DNA of 64,000 nucleotides from Leptodactylus fallax (taxonomy: Eukaryota; Chordata; Amphibia; Anura; Leptodactylidae). Within the stretch, counting starts at the first letter, position 1, and each line of letters opens with the position of its first letter. Under the pieces are notes generated by a model, which ran no database searches, had not been told where the DNA came from, and saw only the letters and a program-made list of their open reading frames with translations. The stretch spans positions 3,411,501 to 3,475,500 of the forward strand of contig CAMRHE010000166.1 of assembly GCA_947044405.1 (NCBI GenBank), in the 5' to 3' direction. Positions 57,561 to 64,000 of this stretch are shown here, one piece after another. The position numbers and the translations under genes were made by a program.

Positions 57561-57731
57561 TGAAAGTGGCACTTGGGCTTTATTAGGACTAAGGCCCCAT
57601 GTACCGGGCTGCTGCAAAAAAAAGCGCTGCAGGAAAAACCATGGCAGTAACATTGTGTTTTTTCTCGCAGCGCTTTTCACAGAAGGTCTACAGAGATTTC
57701 CCTTGTGGACTTTCTGTTTTCAATACACCTA

Positions 57732-59299
57732 CAGTCATGGCCAAAAGTTTTGAGAATGATACAAATATTAATTTTTACAAAGTCTACTGCTTCAGTTTTT
57801 CTAATGGCAATTTGCATATACTCCAGAATGTTATAAAGAGTGATCAGCTTAACAGCAATTACTTGCAAAGTCAATATTTGCCTAGAAAATGAACTTTATC
57901 CCCCAAAACACATTTCAACATCATTGCAGCCCTGCCTTAAAAGGACCACCTAACATCGTTTCAGTGATTGCTCCATTAACACAGGTGTGGGTGTTGATGA
58001 GGACAGGGCTGGAGATCAATCTGTCATGATTAAGTAAGAATGACACCACTGGACACTTTAAAAGGAGGCTGGTGCTTGCCATCATTGTTTCTCTTCTGTT
58101 AACCATGGTTATCTCTAAAGAAACACGTGCAGTCATCATTGCACTGCACAAAAATGGCCTAACTGGGAAGAGTATTGCAGTTAGAAAGATTGCACCTCAG
58201 TCAACAATCTATCGCATCATCAAGAACTTCAAGGAGAGAGGTTCAATTGGTGCCAAAAAGGCTCCAGGGCGCCCAAGAAAGACCAGCAAGCGGCAGGACC
58301 GTCTCTTAAAAGTATTTCAGTTGCGGGATCGGGCTACCAGCAGTGCAGAGCTTGCTGAGGAATGGCAGCAGGCAGGTGTGAGTGCATCTGCACGCACTGT
58401 GAGGCGGAGACTCTTGGAGCAAGGCCTGGTCTCAAGGAGGGCAGCAAAGAAGCCACTTCTCTCCAGAAAAAACATCAGGGACAGACTGATATTCTGCAAA
58501 AGGTACAGGGAGTGGACTGCTGAGGACTGGGGTAAAGTCATTTTCTCTGATGAATCCCCTTTTCGATTGTTTGGAACATCTGGAAAACAGCTTATTCGGA
58601 GAAGAAGAGGTGAGCGCTACCACCAGTCTTGTCTCAAGCCAACTGTAAAGCATCCTGAAACCATTCATGTGTGGGGTTGCTTCTCAGCCAAGGGAATCGG
58701 CTCTCTCACAGTCTTGCCTAAAAACACAGCCATGAATAAAGAATGGTACCAGAATGTCCTCCAAGAGCAACTTCTCCCAACCGTCCAAGAGCAGTTTGGC
58801 GCTAAACAATGCCTTTTCCAGCATGATGGAGCACCTTGCCATAAAGCAAAGGTGATAACTAAATGGCTCAGGGAACAAAACATAGAGATTTTGGGTCCAT
58901 GGCCTGGAAACTCCCCAGATCTTAATCCCATTGAGAACTTGTGGTCAATCATCAAGAGACGGGTGGACAAACAAAAACCAACAAATTCAGACAAAATTAA
59001 AGCATTGATTCTGCAAGAATGGACTGCTATCAGTCAGGATTTGGTCCAGAAGTTGATTGAGAGCATGCCAGGGAGAATTGCAGAGGTCCTGAAGAAGAAA
59101 ATATTGACACTGCAAATATTGACTTGCTGCATTAACTCATTCTAACTGTCAATATAAGCTTCTGTTACTCATAATATGAATGCAATTATATTTCTGTATG
59201 TGATAAAAACATCTGACAAACACACATAAAAACCAGAGGGCAGCAGATCATGTGAAAATATAATATTTGTGTCATTCTCAAAACTTTTGGCCATGACTG
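57732..59299 (+). mobile_element. Tc1/mariner DD35E element, copy 2
   Basis: 1568 bp, ends CAGTCATGGCCAAAAGTTTT and complement, TA at 57730-57731 and 59300-59301. Differs from copy 1 (19074-20640) at only scattered bases, plus a small indel near the end of the transposase gene. Confidence 0.95.
58105..59145 (+). CDS. Tc1-family DD35E transposase, open, altered C-terminus
   Basis: ATG 58105, 346 residues, unbroken. Same protein as 19447-20520 with a few substitutions (for example V for A in GKSIAVRKIA, K for M in QSCLKPT, K for Q in FGAKQC). The catalytic Asp-Asp-Glu triad is intact with 35 residues between the last two (QHDGAP to PIENLW). After VLKKK an indel replaces the usual KGQHSKY end with an unrelated ILTLQILTCCINSF. 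The C-terminus is outside the catalytic core, so activity is possible but uncertain. Confidence 0.88.
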   Translation: MVISKETRAVIIALHKNGLTGKSIAVRKIAPQSTIYRIIKNFKERGSIGAKKAPGRPRKTSKRQDRLLKVFQLRDRATSSAELAEEWQQAGVSASARTVRRRLLEQGLVSRRAAKKPLLSRKNIRDRLIFCKRYREWTAEDWGKVIFSDESPFRLFGTSGKQLIRRRRGERYHQSCLKPTVKHPETIHVWGCFSAKGIGSLTVLPKNTAMNKEWYQNVLQEQLLPTVQEQFGAKQCLFQHDGAPCHKAKVITKWLREQNIEILGPWPGNSPDLNPIENLWSIIKRRVDKQKPTNSDKIKALILQEWTAISQDLVQKLIESMPGRIAEVLKKKILTLQILTCCINSF

Positions 59300-59561
59300 T
59301 ATATGGAAACCGCCGGTGTTTCTGTAGGTATAATTGACATGCTGCAATTTCCAAAACTGCAACGGTTTTGGAAATCGCAGTGCGTCTGCTGCACATATTT
59401 TTCCGCTATGTGTGGGACGGGAATGTGAAGGATTGGTCAGAGACGTCACCGGTAAGTCACTAAATGTTACTGCCCTGTATTCACCTAAATTGTCTGCAGA
59501 GCCCTGTGAAGAGCCGCTATATACCACTATACGCTCACCGTATACTCATAGTATCGGTATA

Positions 59562-59601
59562 CGAACATGTCCAAGTTGGGGGGCCCACTTGGACATGTTC
59601 G
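59562..59601. repeat. Perfect 15-bp hairpin
   Basis: CGAACATGTCCAAGT (59562-59576) and ACTTGGACATGTTCG (59587-59601) around a 10-nt G/C loop, close to the right end of the hAT element. Not a terminator in this eukaryotic context; probably a subterminal foldback of the hAT element. Confidence 0.6.
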
Positions 59602-59643
59602 CCCCCCCTGTGCTGAACCCCTAGCTACGCCTCTGCTGCTGTG

Positions 59644-60409
59644 TATCTGTTCTTTATTTTTAAGCACTTGTCTGTCTCTTAGTTCCATTATGACAGAGCT
59701 GTGATTTGTGACTATAGTTCTCCCTCCTCCTTGCAGCTTTGCCTTTCCAGATAGGCTGCTGGGTATAATACAAATCCATGGCATGCTCACCAGAAAGTCA
59801 TGGTTGAAGAGCTGATGCCTTTTCTTGCAAGGGCAGAATGACTTTAAATTACAGACTACTAAACCAAAAGTGAACAAAAGAAGATTATAAGGCAGCTGTG
59901 CATACTGTATACTGAGGCAGTTAGCCTCAGTAAGGGAGAGCCTGGAGTGTCACTTTAAACTGAATTTAAGAAAGATTGAAAAGAAACTTCAGCAGTCCCA
60001 TGAAATGATACCTAAAACCTTATGCCTTATTCTGTATTAGAGAATCATAGAGTATTACATAATTCTAATTTACCATTAATAACAGCTCAGTTGAATCCAT
60101 ACATTGTGAACCACCTGTGTCATGTATTCCAAGTCTGACCACTAGTGTAGAGTTTACTTAAATGGCTGACTTCCCTGAAACTACAGGATAACATCAACAT
60201 ACATCAAATTCCTCTTAGAAGTTCGCAGACACCGGTTCTTCCTACCAAGCACCATTTTCTACCAGGAATGCAGTGATATAGTAGTTGATCCCATAGATCA
60301 CATTGCATTTCTCTGCTATATGTGAGTGTTGCGTGCAGAGTCTGCTGTTTCTTATTGCTATCCCCTGCCACTTTCTTGAAAGTTGTGGAGGGAAGAAACC
60401 TATCAGTCA
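59644..60409. other. No recognisable feature
   Basis: No supported gene or repeat. Confidence 0.4.
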
Positions 60410-62845
60410 CAATTGTTTGTTTGTTTTGTTTGTTTGAGTTGGAAGGGACCTCAAGGGCCATCGAGTCCAACCCCCTGCAAAAGCAGGAATTCCTAGATCA
60501 TCCCAGCTATATACCTATCCAGATTCCGCTTGAAGATTTCAATTGATGAAGAACTCACCACCTCCCGTGGCAGCCTATTCCACTCCCTCACTACCCTTAC
60601 TGTTAGAAAGTTTTTCCTAATGTCTAATCTGAATCTCCTTCCTCTTAGTTTCATCCCATTACTTCTCGTGCTTCCTTCTGCTAATGAGAATAGGGTTAAT
60701 CCCTCTGCACTGTGACAACCTTTCAGATATTTAAATACCGCTATTAAGTCTCCCCTTAGCCTTCTCTTCTGCAAACTAAGCAGTCCCAATTCTTTTAGCC
60801 TTTCTTCGTAAGACATGGTTTGTAGACCTTCCACCATTTTGGTTGCTCTTCTCTGGACCTGCTCCAATAAATCGATGTCTTTCTTAAACTGGGGAGCCCA
60901 GAACTGTACACATTATTCCAGGTGGGGTCTGACCAGGGCAGAGTACAGCGGAATAATTACCTCTCTTGATCTAGCTTCAATGCTCATCTTGATACATCCT
61001 AGAATTTTATTAGCCTTTTTAGCCACCGCACCGCACTGTTGACTCATGTTGAATTTGTGATCTATTATTATGCCCAGATCCTTTTCCCCTGTACTCTCAC
61101 TTAGTACTATTCCTCCCATACTATATATGCTTCTTGCATTTCTGTTACCCAGATGTAGAACTTTGCATTTGTCCCTGTTGAATACCATTTTGTTCACCTC
61201 AGCCCATTGTTCCAGTATGTCTAAGTCCTTTTGGATGCACTCTCTCTCCTCTCTAGTGTTGGCCATTCCTCCTATCTTTGTATCATCTGCAAATTTTATT
61301 AGTTCCCCATTAATCCCATCATCCAGATCATTTATAAAAATATTAAAAAGTACTGGGCCCAGGACAGAGCCCTGCGGCACCCCGCTTTTTACTTTCTTCC
61401 AGTTTGATGTATAGCCATTTAGAATTACTCGTTGTGCCCGATCATTTAGCCAATTGTGAACCCACCTTACTGATATTTTATCAAAGCCATACTTGATCAT
61501 TTTTTCAATAAGAATGTTATGTGATACTTTATCAAAGGCCTTACTAAAGTCAAGATATACTATGTCCACTGCATTCCCCTGATCCAACCATTCAGTGACT
61601 TTATTATAGAAGGAAATAAGATTAGTCTGACAAGATTTATTGGGCATAAAGCCGTGCTGGCTCTGATTAATTAAAGCCTTCCCATCCAGATACCTAATTA
61701 AATGTTCTTTAACGATTTGTTCAAAGATTTTTCCTACTATCGAGGTCAGACTTACTGGCCTATAATTTCCTGGGTCGTCCCTATTCCCCTTTTTGTAGAT
61801 GGGGACCACATTTGCCCTTTTCCAATCTAGAGGGACCACTCCTGTTTCCCATGACTTATTAAAGATTATTACAAGGGGTTCTGTTATTTCCTCTGCTAAT
61901 TCTTTTAAAACTCTAGGGTGTAAATCATCCGGTCCTGGGGACTTGGTTTCCTTAATCTTAGCTAAATGTTCTCTTACCAAACCTTCACTTATAATCAGCT
62001 TGGAGTCTTCATTCCCCTCATCACTATCACCATTAATGTTGATATTTCCATCCATTTCTTGGGAGAAGACGGATACAAAATATGAATTTAGTAACTCCAC
62101 CTGCTGATCCACCATGTTAACTTTTTCACCCTTTTCGTTCTTCAGGACTCCAATGGTTTCCTTCACTTTTCTTTTGCTCTTAACATATCCCCAAAAACCT
62201 TTTACCTTACTCTTAACTTCTTTTGCAAGCTTCAATTCGTATTCAGCCTTAGCTTTTTTAATGCTTATCTTGCAGAGTCTGCAAACTGCTGTATACTCTC
62301 CCTTAGATATAATTCCCATCTTCCACTTGTTGTATGTTTCCTTTTTCTTTTTTAGTAGGTTATGTAATTTTTTGGTCATCCATCCTGGAGTTTTTAGGTG
62401 ATTCCCATTTTTCTTGCTTCTAGGTATTGTTAGTTCCTGTGCATTAATGATTTCCCTACAGAAAATTTCCCACCCCTCATGTGCATTTTTGTGCTTAAGT
62501 ATTTTTCGCCATGGAATTCTACTAACCCTTACCTTTAGGCCCCTAAAATCTGCCCTACTAAAATTGAGCCTTCTAGTCTTTGTCTTCTCAGGTCTTCTTC
62601 TTCTTACAACCCCAAACTCGAGTATAGCATGGTCGCTGAATCCCAATGTCCCTGCTACCCTTAATTCCTTAACCATGTCCTCCTTGTTAGTTAAAACTAG
62701 GTCCAGAATGGATGTTCCTCTCGTGTTTTTTTCTACTAACTGGGCAATGAAGTTGTCTGCTAGAGAGGATAAAAATTTGATAGAGCTTTTACTCGTAGCT
62801 GTGTGAGTTTCCCAATGAATATCTGGGTAATTAAAGTTAAATTAG
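60410..62845 (-). mobile_element. CR1 LINE, 5'-truncated
   Basis: Minus-strand element. The 3' end has the typical CR1 phrase 'gggttggactcgatggccc' / 'ttgaggtcccttccaactc' (60438-60475) followed by an (AAAC)n-like tail at 60410-60437 instead of poly-A. The 5' end is lost inside the endonuclease domain at about 62845. No clear target duplication, as is usual for CR1. Confidence 0.9.
60493..62840 (-). pseudogene. CR1 ORF2: partial endonuclease plus reverse transcriptase, one stop
   Basis: Starts in the endonuclease (NYPDIHWETHTA, then RGTSILDLVLTN and the catalytic SDH of GFSDHAILEF). Numbered from the Met at 62676: SPGPDDLHPRVL near 246-257, VVPIYKKGNRDDPGNYRPVSLTS, D376 in YLDFSKAFDKVSH, SGVPQGSVLGP near 431-441, catalytic FADD at 462-465, and the CR1 C-terminus NMSQQCGAVAKKANKILGCIK. 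A TAA at 60910-60912 follows ALVRPHLE, where CR1 normally has Tyr; the same frame then continues to 60493 ([33 protein letters not shown]). Only one visible stop in about 780 codons. Confidence 0.9.
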
Positions 62846-63634
62846 GGGAGAGCAGCTGAAGCTGTATCTCCAAGGATTCACTGGGCTATCATTCTATGCT
62901 TCATGCTGCTTTCCTCTGCCTCTAGCTTATGATTGATTTGAGTTTTCACAGTGTCAGCTCTTATAAGCAGGAGGCAGGGACAGTGGTGTAAAGCTGCATT
63001 ACATAAGATACATTAAAAACTTTGCAGTGTGAGTCAGAGAAGTTTTATTTCTAAAGGGCACAAATTCAATTAGCTTTATCACTTGCTGCCATTAGATAGG
63101 GCTGAGAGCACAGCACGAGCACTGCCATGAGAATTCACCACCTCTTCCTCTGAAAGGCCAAATGCATAATGGGAATTATTAAAAATAATCAGCTCTCTGG
63201 GCCCCTCTTTTTAAGCAAATATCAGGACACTGTGAGTCAAATGTTATATTAATGGCAATATATGGTTGAGTGGGTAATTCTGGAAAGCTGCCTAATTAAC
63301 AGTGACTGTCATATAGGAATTTCCTGCACAATTTTCTGCACTCAATGCAACATTCTGCATGGAACATTGATTATTAATTACAGTAAGGATACAAGTCCAA
63401 AACTATACAAAATATAAAGAACACTAGAGGATACATGGAATATTATATGGATTATCAGAGACATGACAGTACTGCTTGATACAAGATATGGTGGTAGTCT
63501 ATAATTTTATACTCTATAACTCGGACCTAACTACAGCAACTGTACGTCCCGTAATTGTAGTCTGTTGGTTGCTATACTAGTGATTGTTATTCTTAGAGTG
63601 CAAAAGTGGTTTTCATTGCAGTGATTCGACTTTG
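62846..63634. other. No recognisable feature
   Basis: No supported gene or repeat. Confidence 0.4.
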
Positions 63635-63920
63635 AAGCAGCAAAAAAGTGATGCGAGAAAAATCACGGTGGCAACGTATCACAGTTTTTCCTACAGCACT
63701 TTTCACAGAAAGTCACCTCTGCGGACTTTCTGCTTTTATTGGGAAACCGCTGGCATTTCCATAGGTATAATTGTCATTCTGCCGCAACGTTTTTGGAAAT
63801 CGCAGTGTATCCGCTGTGCATATTTTTTCACAATGTGATTCCACTTTGCAGTGACTGTAAAATGCCGCATTTTTTTCCGCTGCAGCCAAACCACGGCATT
63901 TACGCCACATGAGTCCCCGT
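63635..63920. repeat. Palindromic MITE, 'GGCCCC' family, long form
   Basis: Interior 'acagtttttcctacagcacttttcacagaaagtc', 'tttccataggtataattgtcattctgccgcaacg' and right part 'gcatttttttccgctgcagcc..ccacggcatttacgccacatg' match copies at 38604 and 57586. The terminal GGCCCC blocks are degraded. Confidence 0.6.
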
Positions 63921-64000
63921 TCTTACGATACAATTTCTAATGATTTTTTTGAGGGAAATATTTTTATTATACATTCAAAAAATTATTTTACTCCAGTAGA
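63921..64000. other. Right edge, no recognisable feature
   Basis: AT-rich; nothing supported. Confidence 0.4.

Larger units (their letters stand above)
57586..59420. repeat. 'GGCCCC' MITE family copy split by a Tc1 element
   Basis: Left half 57586-57729 (AGGACTAAGGCCCCATGTAC, 'gcgctgcaggaaaaacc', 'agaaggtctacagag') and right half from 59302 ('gaaaccgccggtgtttctgtaggtataattgacatgctgcaattt', 'cgctatgtgtggga'). Together they give a long-form family member like that at 63635. The right end fades at about 59420. Confidence 0.6.
56907..59635. mobile_element. hAT element with nested MITE and Tc1
   Basis: Termini CAGAGGCGTAGCTAG and CTAGCTACGCCTCTG, flanked by the perfect 8-bp duplication CTGCTGTG (56899-56906 and 59636-59643), the hAT signature. 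No hAT transposase; the non-nested part is about 1 kb and includes a GC-rich 'gggcccac..' block, an inverted pair around 57024-57045 (cggtgtctgcagacaccg) and a minisatellite. Inside it lies a 'GGCCCC' MITE, and inside that a Tc1 element. Confidence 0.88.

Noticed and set aside
59562..59601. Rho-independent terminator-like hairpin
   Set aside because: Bacterial-type termination does not apply in this eukaryotic context, and no T run follows; more likely a subterminal foldback of the hAT element.
61799..62806. Several plus-strand frames of 95-130 codons
   Set aside because: Antisense shadows of the CR1 reverse transcriptase gene.

Overview
The window reads as repeat-dense vertebrate DNA, most probably from a frog (anuran amphibian). 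The reasons are the mix of families: L1/Tx1-type LINEs, a CR1 LINE, Penelope-like elements (PLEs), a Ngaro-type tyrosine-recombinase retrotransposon, several Tc1/mariner families, and many short palindromic hAT-like repeats of the kind common in frogs. The species assignment is inference. I found no convincing host gene, tRNA, rRNA or CRISPR array; every long coding stretch belongs to a mobile element.

Layout. 1-5430: an L1-like LINE on the minus strand (ORF1 plus ORF2, frameshifted), running off the left edge. 5.4-11.4 kb: unique sequence with foldback repeats and a minisatellite. 11.4-21.8 kb: an old dispersed repeat that has been a landing pad. A Tc1 element (12581-14199), a short hAT-like repeat (14719-15070) and a PLE (15236-21421) sit inside it, and the PLE carries two further Tc1 insertions (16437-18045 and 19074-20640). 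22.4-23.6 and 26.4-29.0 kb: two 5'-truncated L1 insertions with perfect target-site duplications of 20 and 16 bp. 34.0-37.8 kb: a Tc1 fragment, then another Tc1 family split by a fourth L1 insertion with a 15-bp duplication, then a foldback repeat. 38-45 kb: mostly unremarkable, with old Tc1 and short repeats.

45.1-50.8 kb: a Ngaro-like element on the minus strand with gag, reverse transcriptase/RNase H, tyrosine recombinase and an SGNH-hydrolase ORF. 52.3-55.0 kb: Tc1 fragment and foldback repeats. 55.1-56.9 kb: a head-to-head inverted pair of PLE 3' ends forming an 844-bp-arm palindrome with a 16-nt spacer, flanked by one 15-bp target duplication and carrying hammerhead-like ribozyme cores. 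56.9-59.6 kb: a hAT element with an 8-bp duplication, containing a short repeat that in turn contains a second, nearly intact copy of the Tc1 at 19.1 kb. 60.4-62.85 kb: a CR1 LINE broken by one visible stop codon.

How the parts relate: insertion order can be read from the nesting. The two copies of the DD35E Tc1 family are the youngest-looking DNA transposons (open reading frames, near identity), and the PLE palindrome is the youngest-looking retroelement. Most reading-frame breaks in the other elements are single stops or single-base changes, several of them in homopolymer runs, so some may be sequencing or assembly errors rather than real decay.
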